This document shows, in pieces, positions 48,436-59,446 of a stretch of DNA of 64,000 nt. The notes under the pieces were generated by a model. The model was not told the origin of the DNA and made no database searches. It saw nothing but the letters and a program-made list of their open reading frames with translations. Origin of the DNA: Scilla litardierei. Its lineage: Eukaryota; Streptophyta; Magnoliopsida; Asparagales; Asparagaceae. Location: assembly GCA_030789695.1 (NCBI GenBank), contig CM061132.1:163953442-164017441 (forward strand), in the 5' to 3' direction. Both the position numbers and the translations under genes were made by a program. Each line of letters starts with the position of its first letter. The first letter of the stretch is position 1.

Positions 48436-48444
48436 TAGCTGCAC

Positions 48445-50381
48445 CTGTGCACGCGTCCATTTTTTAAAACTCTGCTCCTTGTCCTTTTCTTCTTCCCTCG
48501 TTTGAGAGCCACGCCCAAAGGAGAAAGTCGCAGACTTTGTGAAGAGAGTATTGAGTTGAGATTTTTGCCGATAATAGATATGTGTAACGATAAAAAATTT
48601 ACAAAACCCGTGAATTTTTTTTGACGTCCCGGACGTAAATTTACATCAATTCCTTTGACTTTCATTCTTGTGAACGTACTTTCCAGACGGAATACATAAC
48701 GTGTAAGCTATAACACTGTACGGATCGATACACACAACAGACCAGGACTACCATGATTTCTAATCACATTTGCTCCCTTAGCTTTCGTCTCTTCTCCAAT
48801 AAAAAACGAAATCCCTTTATAACTTCCAAAATTAGTTTCTGATGGGGTTTAATTGGGAAAAGTGTGGACCGTCACTAGCAAGCTAACAACTGCAAATTTG
48901 TGACCTGTGCCAACAATTTCCTTTCTTTTGGTCCCCACCTCATGGATATTATTGTGGCTATAAATAGACGGTTGAAAAAATTTCCGATAGTTTGGTATCA
49001 TAAATTATGACAGGGACACATGCTTCTCTTAAAGGTGAAGACAATAGAAGAATTTGTTAGTAGCCGCAACCACCAAGAAATAAAAAGACGATGTGGTTAG
49101 CTGGCTGGCCCCGGCTTTATGGTGCAAACATTACGCTGAGTTAGGTGACCCCGAAGGAAGAAAGGCTGGTGACTTCTCATTGCCATCGGTTTTCTTGACA
49201 ATCAACAAAACTGCCACTAAACATCTATTATACAATAGTCATGACTATTTTTGAATCTTTGTCCTACGTGTCGTGAAAAATATGACTAGGACAAAAAAAT
49301 TGATGACTGTGCTTTTCCAAACTAATAAAACCAAAAACATAACTATTTTTTAATCTCTCATGTTCCTTGGGTATCCGAATTTGTTTGCACTTCTCATTTT
49401 TTCATCTCTCACGTTCCTTGGAGTAACAGCACACACCAATTCCACAACCGCATCTTTATTTTTTTTCCTTCTCCGTGCACGTGTGCACGGGCATTTACTA
49501 GTCCTTATTACGACTGAGCGGGATAACGGATATAAGAGAAATAGAGATCAATACGAAGAGGAAGAAGTAGACGATGGAGATATAATGGATATTCAGTGAT
49601 GGAGAAATCGACGGCGGAGATTTCGTCCACGGCTCGCATGGTTTAGCCAGCGACGCGAGGATGATGATTCAGTAGAAAGGGCTAAAAAGGAATAATTTTG
49701 ATTGGCAAACTTGTAAATAAATGGCATATGTGCAAAGCAATTTCGGTCCGTATGCACAGAAAGTTAGAAACTCCACCATTCATGAGATCTGAAAAGACCA
49801 TGCGTCAACTAATTCCGTGGAAACTCTATACAGACAAACCTAAGTTACACACAGCCTACTTTATACACCCACATAATAATACTTAAAATTTAGTTTTTTT
49901 TAATCTACACACACATATACCCCCAAATTAACCCACATATTCGTCACATATCCTCTTCGTCATCCTCCGCTCCCTCCTTTGCCACCGCCTCCAATGCAGC
50001 CTTCACCAGTTTCTCTTTCTCTTCGTCTTACTTTACACACATCATCCACCATTTTACTACTACTTTTTCTCTTCTTATTCTTCTTCTTCCGCAACAATTG
50101 TTGAATCTCTTCGTAGTTCATGCATAGCCGGAGGCAAATGAGGAGGCACAATGGAGGAGGTAATGATGTAGGCAGATGCGGATATACCCGTCAGAGAAGA
50201 AGAGAAAGAGGAAGAGGAGAGATGTGGAGGAGGTCTAGATAAGAAGGGTTAAAAAATAAACAATTTATCAAAGCCAATTGGCTTAATCTTATTCGTCCTT
50301 CATTCTTTATAAGAGGTCGATGATTCGATTCATGCTTCCTAATGTTCCAAAAAAAAAATACAATTTGAACAATAAACACAC
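48445..50381. other. Intergenic DNA without recognised gene
   Basis: AT-rich. At 49703 there is one copy of the GGCAAACTTGTAAATAAATGG motif also found in the hAT-like element. Short open frames here (for example 49360-49599) lack motifs and are not called. Confidence 0.5.
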
Positions 50382-50384
50382 TTA

Positions 50385-50832
50385 GGGTCTGTTCTTTTGC
50401 CAAGAATAGGGGTGGAAATGGGAATAGGGACATTATTCCTGCACTATTCACCATATTCCAAGTTTGTATTCCAAGCGGTTGTTCTTTCGGACATGGAATA
50501 GAATCCTACGTGGCTATTCCAATCTGGTAATGATGAGCACTTTTGTATTCCAAGCTTTTTGCTTGGAATACAATAGAATCCTTGGGAATGGTGGGCCCAA
50601 CTCTCTCATTTACTCTCTCTCCCCCTCCAACTCATCTCATTTACACTTTTTCATTCCAACTCTCTGATCCCAAAAGAATACAAGAACAGAATGTGGACAC
50701 CACTTTCTATTCCAAACCCCACTTTCCATACTCTATTCCATCCAAAAGAACACAAAACTCCATTTTCTCTATCATTGGAATACAAACTTTCCCATATTCC
50801 ATTCTTCTCTATACCAGCAAAAGGACATGCCC
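50385..50832. mobile_element. Tourist-like (PIF/Harbinger) MITE, copy 1
   Basis: 448 bp. The ends GGGTCTGTTCTTTTGC and, inverted, GGGCATGTCCTTTTGC form terminal repeats. The 3-bp target duplication TTA is at 50382-50384 and 50833-50835. It is closely similar along its whole length to 57731-58179. It ends about 280 bp before the ACLB TATA box. Confidence 0.92.
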
Positions 50833-50961
50833 TTAGGTCTGTATGTAGAGCAACTCCCCTAATCCCACGCCTGTCGGCGGTTGGCCATTTCTTGGGAATT
50901 CGTGGGGCCCCTAGCGACATCGGGTCACCGTCAGTAACCTCACCGCTGATCCCCATTGGTT

Positions 50962-51032
50962 CACGTGTCGCTCGATCTTGACCAAACAAAGATCGTGATC
51001 AGCTAACCAACCCCCCGAGCACGTGTCACGTG
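50962..51032 (+). promoter_or_regulatory. Three CACGTG (G-box) motifs upstream of ACLB
   Basis: CACGTG at 50962-50967, 51020-51025 and 51027-51032, the last two separated by one base (GCACGTGTCACGTGAC). G-boxes bind plant bZIP and bHLH factors. Their clustering 85-155 bp before the TATA box makes a regulatory role plausible but untested. Confidence 0.55.
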
Positions 51033-51115
51033 ACTCGCTCGCTCATCCCTCCTACCTCCCCTCTCTCAAGACATCCATTGTACGGGAGTGGGGTGGTTCG
51101 TCCGCTTTCTTTCTC

Positions 51116-51124
51116 CTATATAAT
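51116..51124 (+). promoter_or_regulatory. ACLB TATA box
   Basis: CTATATAAT (51116-51124), followed about 30 bases on by a pyrimidine-rich probable start region. The open reading frame begins at 51584, after a 5'UTR with an intron. Confidence 0.6.
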
Positions 51125-51221
51125 GCTCCCTCGTTCAAGCGAGATACCCGTATTGCCGTTCTCAACACTGGTCTCTCGCCCAGACGGAAGGGATCTTGAG
51201 GTCTTCGATCGATCTCGTGAG

Positions 51222-51568
51222 GTAAGATTCGTCCATTTCCTGTCGTCTTCGAAATGTGTGTGGATTTTACTTTGACATGAGATTGCTTGATCTGAGAACT
51301 CTCGAGTTGGATCTGGACGCGAGATTTCATGGATTGATGCTTTCTCGATTGATCCCGATGGATTTGGAGTCGGATCTTGAAGTTGATCCGTTTCCTGTTG
51401 TTCTTGGTCCAGATCAGGGCTATAATCGCTTAATTTCATTTGATATGTGGAATGAGCTTGATCTGTGGTTAATTTGGTCGTTTTTTGTCGATTAATCGTC
51501 ATATATTTGGCAGGAAATATTCATTTTAAGGTTACTGACGGTTAAGTACCTCTTTTTAGTTTCTGTAG
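51222..51568 (+). other. Probable 5'UTR intron of ACLB
   Basis: Donor GAG-GTAAGATTC after 51221 and acceptor TTTCTGTAG ending 51568, leaving the leader CTGCAATCTTATATC before the ATG. The interior is T-rich. A short open frame inside (51256-51495) has no motif and is taken as chance. Confidence 0.6.
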
Positions 51569-51583
51569 CTGCAATCTTATATC

Positions 51584-51683
51584 ATGGCGACGGGAAATCT
51601 TTTCTCGAAAACCACGCAAGCATTGTTCTACAACTACAAGCAACTTCCGATCCAGCGGATGCTTGATTTTGACTTCCTTTGTG
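51584..51683 (+). CDS. ACLB: ACLB coding exon 1
   Basis: 33 codons plus one base, ending MLDFDFLCG. The donor GTCAGT is weaker than consensus. The split Gly codon is completed by the next exon. Confidence 0.93.
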
Positions 51684-51873
51684 GTCAGTTTAGCTACTAG
51701 CTCCGTATTTATGTGACTGCCATGATTTGAATGGTTCTAAAATTGGTAATGTGGTGAATTTTGTTTACAGGGAGGGAAACACCTTCGGTAGCTGGAATAA
51801 TTAATCCCGGAGCTGAGGGCTTTCAAAAACTTTTCTTTGGTCAGGAGGAAATTGCCATCCCAGTTCATCCAAG
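51584..51873 (+). CDS. ACLB: ATP-citrate lyase subunit B, 5' part (exons 1-2)
   Basis: The joined exons 51584-51683 and 51771-51873 encode 67 residues plus two bases, starting MATGNLFSKTTQALFYNYKQ and ending GQEEIAIPVHP. This is the highly conserved N-terminus of the plant ACL beta subunit, which with subunit A makes cytosolic acetyl-CoA and oxaloacetate from citrate, CoA and ATP for wax, sterol and other synthesis. The full protein is about 608 residues, so about nine tenths of the coding sequence lies beyond. I found no third exon up to 64000, so intron 2 exceeds 12.1 kb, or the locus is truncated. The start was chosen because it gives the family's MATG start. Confidence 0.93.
51771..51873 (+). 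CDS. ACLB: ACLB coding exon 2
   Basis: Acceptor TTTACAG, starts with GG completing Gly, encodes RETPSVAGIINPGAEGFQKL, FFGQEEIAIPVHP and two bases of the next codon. The donor GTGAGT at 51874 opens the very long intron 2. Confidence 0.93.
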
Positions 51874-51950
51874 GTGAGTTTTTTATTTACTATTTCTTTA
51901 TTATTTTTTTGTATTTTTGAGTTGGGGGGTGTTTGATTACCTTTGGGTTG

Positions 51951-51967
51951 TTTTGGGGGGGGGGGGG

Positions 51968-52034
<67 letters not shown>
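51951..52034 (+). repeat. G-run / (TG)n / G-run microsatellite
   Basis: About 14 G, then about 26 TG units, then about 16 G in ACLB intron 2. The sequence from here to 53133 shows no other feature. Confidence 0.95.
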
Positions 52035-53133
52035 TGGGATTCCGAAAGTGTGTATGAAAGTGTGAGAGTGGTTCACAGTGGCCCCATCATTAATTACCTT
52101 TGCACTGTCCTCTTCCACTCGCTACATATAATGTGAAGTGGCGAATTTCACCTTCACCATCGGAATGCCATACATCCCCTTGATGTTGTCAGTGGGCCAG
52201 TCTGCCGTTTGTCAGGAGGAAACAAGGGAGAGGAATCGGCATTCAGTGGAATCAGAATCTCAATTCTATCTCCCAAGTCCCAACATGTTTGGTAATTGGA
52301 ATCAGAGAAAAAAATCAATTGGAATTGGTTGATTCCAACTGATGGGCCCCATAGGCACCATGCTATTCCTTTTCGTGATTCCATTTAAAGAGATGAAATT
52401 ATACGAGAATAAGAGAATTGGGATCTTATCATGTCATTGTTTGAGGTTTAATCCTAGTTTTCAATTCCATTTCCCAAATGTTGTTCTCAATTCCAATCCC
52501 AATTTTTGGAACCCAATTCTCCATGATTCATCTAAACCCAATTCCAATATTTGATCCCTCGTGCCAATTAGGCACTATATTGACCTATGTTGACTTTTTT
52601 GTATAGGCATAGTTTAATCCAAATCTTCCCCAGTTCCATATTCTTGATGATCCAGTTGCCTTCTTGACATTATGAGGATAAGATTGATGGTAAACACGTG
52701 TTCTCCATGTGCATCATGTTCATGCCATGCTCACTATGTATAGATTCTGTGACAATTGTAGGCATATAAAAGTAGTAGTTTTATAAGTTGTATTGACAAA
52801 CAAAGGTTATTGTTTAATATTTGGCAATAATTTGTTCCTTCATAATATAAGTGTATTGTCTGTTTTGTCAATAATTTGCCTTTCACTTGACATGCATGAC
52901 CATGCATGACATTCTACCAGTGTTGACTATCATATGAGATAAATTGGCTCTTCCTATATATGCTGCAAATATGCTGCATTTATGGCTTACATCCATTCAT
53001 ATTCAAACCGACGCCATGTTTACTGGGTTAATTTGCACCTGTACCCATGGCAACTTCATATTGCAGAGTTGTGAATACATATGAACTGGTTTAGAGAGAT
53101 GTCTAGTTGGAGTCTTGTCTCATCCAACTTAAC

Positions 53134-54153
53134 TGTTGGGATTCACTGATAACTGTAAGAATTAATGATTACAGTAAAATAGTAAAATATACTAGAGTGT
53201 GTTAGTGTCGTAAACGGCACGTCATTAAAAAAGAGAGCAAGATTTAGTTTGGCTAAAGTTTTTTTAGTTGTGTTTACCCTAGAGTGTGTAAAGTTATTTC
53301 CAGTGAGAAATAGTAAATTCCTTTTTTACTCTCCAGTTTGTTACTGTTTTACCGTTGTTGAGTCATTAGGCCGGCATTAGAGACAACTTGGTCGACAGAT
53401 GACGGAGGCCCACCAGGCCCACCAAAGAAGCCCGATGTCGACTCAGTCAAAGCCCAAATGGCCAGTCGACCGTTGGGTCCGCCTCACTCAAATGTGGGAT
53501 TAAAGGCGGTCTCGAAAATCTCGGGGACGTGCGGAACATTTATTCTTATTAATCGGGAAAGATCGTGGCCCCATTATGGGTGGCCGTTATCTCCCCAACG
53601 TCTCCAAAAGGACCCTGAACGTTTACAAATAGAGGGAAGGGTCCTATTTCCAAGCTACGAGGTTTAAGACATAGAACTCTACTTTCTCAGATTATACTTC
53701 TTATACATTCGAGCTTGCGCCGCCAGTCTTGAGACGAACCTCCGTGGATCGATTTCAGTTGCACTAAGCTCACTCTCCCCCTTAAGTTCCATACTAACTT
53801 AAGCATCGGGGGGGATTTGGGTTGAAACCTAGATCCAATCTCCCTAACGAGTCCCTGGGTGCAGATCGACAGTCATCATCCAACATCAAAGGTCGACGTC
53901 AAACTTCCCAGCCTCGAACGATCGACGCAACTACCGCTCGAAGGTTGACCGAAGGTCGCATCATCTCCAACTAACATCACTCGACCCTGGTTCTTCCAAC
54001 CAAGGGTCCCACTCCAACTAATGACGAGACTTCGACTCAGTATCTCGAGTATACGTCAGCTTGGCAACTGTCTCGGTCAATTTTGGCCTTAACAACCGTG
54101 ATGAGTATATTTTACTATTTTACTGTAATCAGTAATTCTTACAGTGATCAACA
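53134..54153 (+). repeat. Element E 5' LTR with extended inverted ends
   Basis: Starts TGTTGGGATTCACTGATAAC and ends CAGTGATCAACA. About 45 bases at each end are inverted repeats of each other, sharing CTGTAAGAATTA and GATTACAGTAAAATAGTAAA. The right edge is fixed by the primer site two bases beyond; the left by the TG start and the inverted match. Confidence 0.75.
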
Positions 54154-54155
54154 AG

Positions 54156-54167
54156 TGGTATCAGAGC
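54156..54167 (+). other. Element E primer-binding site
   Basis: TGGTATCAGAGC, the standard initiator-Met tRNA primer sequence, two bases after the LTR end. Confidence 0.92.
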
Positions 54168-54245
54168 TTAGGTGAGTTGTGTGAGAGAGTTAAAAAAGGT
54201 GTAAATTTTTTTGGGATAATTTTTATATTTTCTTTTCTATTCAAA

Positions 54246-57090
54246 ATGTCAATGAAAGAATCATCCTTATCGGAAGCAATGATCAAGCTGACGGCCACTA
54301 ATTACACACTGTGGAGACCTCGAATGGAGGATCTCCTCAGTTGTAAAGATTTATTTGACCCATTGGAGGTCAAAGAAGTAAAGCCAGAATCCATCAAAGA
54401 AGCTGACTGGAAGAAGATGAATCGAAAGACGGTCGGTCAAATCCGACAATAGATCGATCACAGCGTCTTCCACCATGTTACGCAGGAGACGGACGCATAT
54501 GCCCTCTGGCAAAAGCTAGAGGACATGTACCAAGCCAAGACTGCTCGAAATAAAGCCTTATTAATGAGACGATTGTTAAATTTGAAGCTACGATGTGGAA
54601 CTTCCGTTGTGGAGCATCCGAGCGAGTTCCAGAGCCTCGTGAATCAGCTATCTGCAGTGGAGTTACAGCTTGGGGATGAAGAGCAAGCTCTTCTCCTTCT
54701 AAGTTATCTTCCAGACAACTGGAAGATGGTGGTCTCTCTCAGCAATTGACCATAAACGGCAAACTTACCATATCTATGGTTAAGGATGCCCTCTTTAACG
54801 AGGATGCCAGAAGAAAAGAAGTCGGCACCGACCAATCGTATGATCTCGTGACAGAGACTCGAGGAATGACAAAAGGCGGTGATCGAAGCTGGAGCAGAGG
54901 CAGAAGCAAACGCCGTGGTAGGTCCACAGACGGGAGGAGGCCTACCTACAAGTGTTACCATTGTGGCATGGAGGACCACATGAAGAAAAACTCCCGGAAG
55001 TTGTTACGAGAACAAGGTCAAAATGGTTCTCAACAGAAGACCAAGGAGACTTTGGCATCGTGAAGATGGGGAATACAAGTTTCTGCAAGATCATAGGAAT
55101 TGGCGACGTTCAGATTCAGACGAACGTCAATACACAATCACGCTGAAGGATGTCCGCCATGTGCCAGATCTTCGGCTAAACTTGCTCTCTGGGACATCCC
55201 TTAACAAACAGGGCTTCGACAACCACTTCAGCAACGGTACATGGAGAATGACGAAAGGTACCATGATTACTGCAAATTGGCACATTTGTGGTACGTTATA
55301 CAAACTTCATGTGAAGATATGTACCAACAGCCTTAACGTGGTGGAATGTGAGGCTACTCAAAATTTGTGGCACCAACGACTCGGTCACATGCGTGAGAGA
55401 GGGTTATCTCTCTTGACAAAGAAGGAGCTGATCTCAATCACTAAAGATGATAGACTAGATCCTTGTCAACATTTCTTAGTTGGCAAGCAACATAGAGTCT
55501 CCTTCAGTTCTTTTTCAACAAGGAGATTAGAGTTACTGAGTATGGTACACTCTGATGTTTGCGGTCCTTTGGAGGTCGAATCACTAGGTAGCAACATGTA
55601 TTTCTTGGCCTTCATTGATGCTGCTTCTCGGAAGATGTGGGTCTACTTCTTGAGGATGAAAGACTAAGTGCTCGACTACTTCAAGCTGTTCCACGTCATG
55701 GTCGAACGTGAGACAAGAAAGAAGTTAAAGTGCCTCCTCTCAGATAATGAAGGCAAGTACACTTCCAGAGCATTCGATCTCTATTGTAAAACTTAAGGCA
55801 TTAGACATGAGAAGACGGTTCCTTGTACTCCACAACACAACGACATAGCTGAAAGGATGAACCGGACGATCATGGAGAAGGTCAGAAGCATGCTCAGTAT
55901 GGCTAAGCTACCCAAGCCATTCTGGGGAGAAGCTGTTCGTGCCGCCTGCTACCTCATCAACAGATCACCATCAGTACCTTTGGATTTCGTGATTCCAGAG
56001 AAAGTGTGGTCTGGTAAGAATCCATCATACTCCCACCTGAGGGTATTCGGTTGCCTAGCTTTTACACATGTATTCAAGGAGCAAAGGCAGAGGCTTGATG
56101 CAAGGACCATTCCGTGTTTCTTCATCGGCTATGGAGATGAAGAATTTGGGTACAGATTGTGGGACCCAAAGACGAAGAAGATTATTCGGAGCAGGGATGT
56201 GCTATTCCATGAAAATCAGACCCTGGAAGACATTGAAAAGCCCATGGTGTCTTCAAATGCAAGCTTAAGTGCTGAAGACATTGTTCCTGACCCAGCACCA
56301 ATGCAATACGAAGGGGTGCATGACCAGAAGAAGAGGAGGCTGTTGAACAAGACGTGGAAGAAGAGGCGGATGTTGAGCAGGGGGAGCCACAACCCTCTCC
56401 ACCGGCTATTGCACCACCATTACCGTAGGCAAATGACGGTACACCTCCTGAAGTCAACAACTCACAAACACGGAGTACTGAACGAGGCTGGATTCCATCA
56501 ACAAGATATTCAGAAGCTGAGTGTCTTCTTCTTCCTAAAGAGGGGGAGTCAGAGAGTTTCCAAGAAGCAATATTTCACAAGAACAAAGAAAGTTGGTTGC
56601 AAGCTATGCAAGATGAGATGGAATCTCTGCAGAGGAACTCTACTTATGAGTTGGTCGAGCGTCCACCAGGAAAGAAGGCGTTGAAGAATAAATGGGTGTT
56701 CAAGCTCAAAAAAGATGGTAACGGAAAGATGGTGAAACACAAAGCTCGGTTGGTGGTCAAAGGATTCCTTCAGAAGAAAGTATTGACTTTGATGAGATCT
56801 TTTCACCTGTTGTGAAGATGGCTTCAATCCGCGTCATCCTCAGATTGGTAGCTAGGTTAAATTTAGAGCTTGAGCAGATGAATGTCAAGACAACATTTCT
56901 TCATGGTGATCTACACGAAGAAATCTATATGGAGCAGCCAGAATGTTTCGAGATTTCTGGCAAAGAAAACCTCATATGCAAGCTGAAGATGAGTCTGTAC
57001 GGCCTCAAGCAAGTACCACGACAGTGGTACAAAAAGTTTGACTCATTCATGGTGAGTCAAGGCGACAAAAGGACTGCTGCAGATCAATAG
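54246..57090 (+). pseudogene. Element E gag-pol, disrupted
   Basis: Gag starts MSMKESSLSEAMIKL and is cut by a stop at about 54450; a second gag part runs 54525-54749. The zinc knuckle CYHCGMEDHMKKNS (about 54947) has Ser for the last Cys. Integrase: LWHQRLGHMRERGLSLL, then CQHFLVGKQHRVSF with Phe for the second zinc Cys; MVHSDVCGPLEVES follows, then a stop near 55665. The core continues to MNRTIMEKVRSMLSM (55857 on). RT has YELVERPPGKKALKNKWVFK and KTTFLHGDLHEEIYMEQPE, and ends before its YVDD box. Confidence 0.88.
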
Positions 57091-57180
57091 TGGTGACACA
57101 AGAGAAGATGGGGCAGTGCAGAGACATAGTTGGGATAATTGTTAAATGACAACCACTTTGGATGCAGTTGGAGGGGAATA

Positions 57181-57671
57181 ATTGCTGGTCTTTCCAGCTG
57201 CCACAACAACCCAGCAGCCCATGCTGGTTGGTCAAAATTGGGGGGAGAGCTACTCAAGTTGCTCTTGAGTTGCTCTAAGCCCCTCCCACTTGCATGCTAT
57301 AAGGGGGGTATGATCAGCTGAATGAATTATCCCAAAATCACAACATCTCATCTTCAAGAGAAAGAGAGAAGGAACCCCAGAAAGGTAAGAGCGACTGATT
57401 TCTCCATGAGAGAAAATTACCCCAGAGAGGTAAGAGAGGGATTTCTCCAGTGAGAGAAAATTACCCCAGAGAGGAAAGTTACCCCAAAGAGTTAAAAGGT
57501 TGTAGTGAGTTTGGGATGATTCAGTCAGATGATCATACCCCCCTTTTATAGCATGCACGTGGGGAGGGGCTTGGAGCAACTCAAGAGCAACTTGAGTTGC
57601 TCTCCCCCAATTTTGACCAACCAGCATGGGTTGTTGGGTTGTTGTGGCAGCTGGAATGACCAGCAATAACA
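57181..57671. repeat. Inverted-repeat element with TATA-bearing arms
   Basis: Arms 57181-57349 and 57505-57671 are inverted copies at roughly 90 percent identity by eye, starting ATTGCTGGTC and CCAGCTGCCACAACAACCCA. Each arm contains a short palindrome (GCAACTCAAGTTGCTC) and GCATGCTATAA followed by a G-run, a TATA-box-like string. The 155-bp centre is purine-rich with repeats of AGAGGTAAGAG and ACCCCAGAGAGG. The outer edges diverge and no target duplication was found. Confidence 0.75.
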
Positions 57672-57730
57672 TGATGAATTTTCATGGTGGAATGACCTGC
57701 TTTCAGGTTGAAAAAGTGTAATCCATATAA

Positions 57731-58179
57731 GGGCCTGTTCTTTTGCGCGGAATAGGGGTGGGAATAAGAATAATGGCACTGTTCATGCACTATTCATCCT
57801 ATTCCAAGGTTGTATTCCAAGCGGTTGTTCTTTTAGGCGTGGAATAGAATCCTACGTGGCTATTCCAATTTGGTAATGATGAGCACTTTTCTATTCCAAG
57901 CTTTTTGCTTGGAATACAATGGAATCATTAGGAATGGTGGGCCCCACTCTCTCATCTCTCTCTATCTCTCCCCTCCAACTCATTCCCTTTCCACTTTTTC
58001 ATTCCAACTCCACAATCCCAAAAGAACACAAGAATAGAATGTGGACCCTACTTTCTATTCCAAACCCCACTTTCCATACTATATTCCATCCAAAAGAACA
58101 CAAAACTCCATTTTCTCTCTTCTTGGAATACAAACTTTCCCTTATTCCATTTTTCCTATTCCAGCAAAAGAACATGCCC
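57731..58179. mobile_element. Tourist-like (PIF/Harbinger) MITE, copy 2
   Basis: 449 bp. The ends GGGCCTGTTCTTTTGC and, inverted, GGGCATGTTCTTTTGC are terminal repeats. TAA at 57728-57730 and 58180-58182 is the target duplication. It has the same orientation as copy 1 at 50385 and is alike throughout (for example TATTCCAAGCGGTTGTTCTT, GAATCCTACGTGGCTATTCC). Confidence 0.93.
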
Positions 58180-58299
58180 TAATATAGAATGGTGATTATA
58201 GAAGCTATGAGCCTACCTATCAATTAAAAGAGGGTCAATGAAGAAGAGTAGGAGCAATGTGAAGGGGAGTGGGGCCATGGAGGAACAGTCCAAGTTCTG

Positions 58300-59382
58300 A
58301 AATCCATTATTCTCTGCTCAAATTTTGCGCACTTAGCATTTATGTAGATTGACTAGATTTATCTTTGCATTTGCTGAACAAGAATTGAATGATTAATATC
58401 CTCATTCCTTTGGATAAATGTTTTGTTTTGATTTCTTGTTTTTCTTTTAAGTAATGATTTTCCTTAATGTATCTTTCATAGGGATAATGATTACATTGTT
58501 TTTTTTTTCGTTTTCCTTTTGACTGTCAAATTTCTTCCGTTGTGTCCCCATTTACCTGGAGATCATGAAAGGTGGGGTCACAAGTTGGGTAGTCAATTAC
58601 ATTTGTAGAGTGCTTGCAAATTTCTCATTCGCTTACCCAAGTATTGATATGATTAACGAAGGATAAGAAGAGAATATAGGGGTACTTTGGGATCAATTGA
58701 GTTATAATTGGGTGGATTAAATTGGATCGCATCAAAATCATTGTGAGTCTTTTCTTTTAACTGTACTAGAGGTGTAATTTCATCTCATTGAATTTGGAGC
58801 TTTAGTTATCAATTGATCTTTTGGAACTGAGAGTTTCTTATCCATGTGTTAGAATATCAACTACCTTCTCTTTACTAAAATTTAGAACTGTGATGCATAC
58901 ATTGATTTTATTCCCAACTTGTTGTCTAAGCAGGAAATAATTTTCTGAATCTAATGGGTATTTTAAATAATTTTTAAACAATTAATATCAATTTTCTGAA
59001 TTTAAAATCAATTGAAAACCAATTATCGAAATTAGATATTAATTATCTATAACGTTCAACGAATTATATTAAGAAACCTACACGTCAGAATTTTATGCAC
59101 AATATGTCAAATTCTCTCTTAATTAGTAGAATCACATTATATTGTTACGTAATATGACATCTCTCTGTTTTTGCAAATTACGACAAGAATAAATTAATTT
59201 GCTAAATTAAACATAAATAGGATAAATAAGAAAATTTATTTACGGGTAAAATACTTGCCTGATTTCAGTGATTTAGGTGTCAGAATGCTCCTGGAAGGGT
59301 GCGTGATTTTCCTGAAGTCTCACTTTTTAATATAGATATTATTAGTCTTAATTCATATAAAATATTATAAATATTTTTCTTT

Positions 59383-59446
<64 letters not shown>

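Larger units (their letters stand above)
53134..57090 (+). mobile_element. Truncated Ty1/copia element E in ACLB intron 2
   Basis: A 1020-bp 5' LTR (53134-54153), initiator-Met primer site, gag, zinc knuckle, integrase and RT in copia order, then an abrupt end at about 57088 within RT after MVSQGDKRTAADQ. No RNase H, polypurine tract or 3' LTR follows. Stops and frameshifts and altered zinc residues show that it is inactive. Same strand as ACLB. Confidence 0.88.

Noticed and set aside
50464..50989. Frames of 67-112 codons upstream of ACLB and similar ones at 57919-58182
   Set aside because: They lie in the two Tourist-like MITE copies. Shared similarity is explained by the transposon, not by a gene pair.
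51933..52136. Open frames through the G/TG microsatellite
   Set aside because: Simple-sequence artefact with poly-Gly and Cys-Val repeats.
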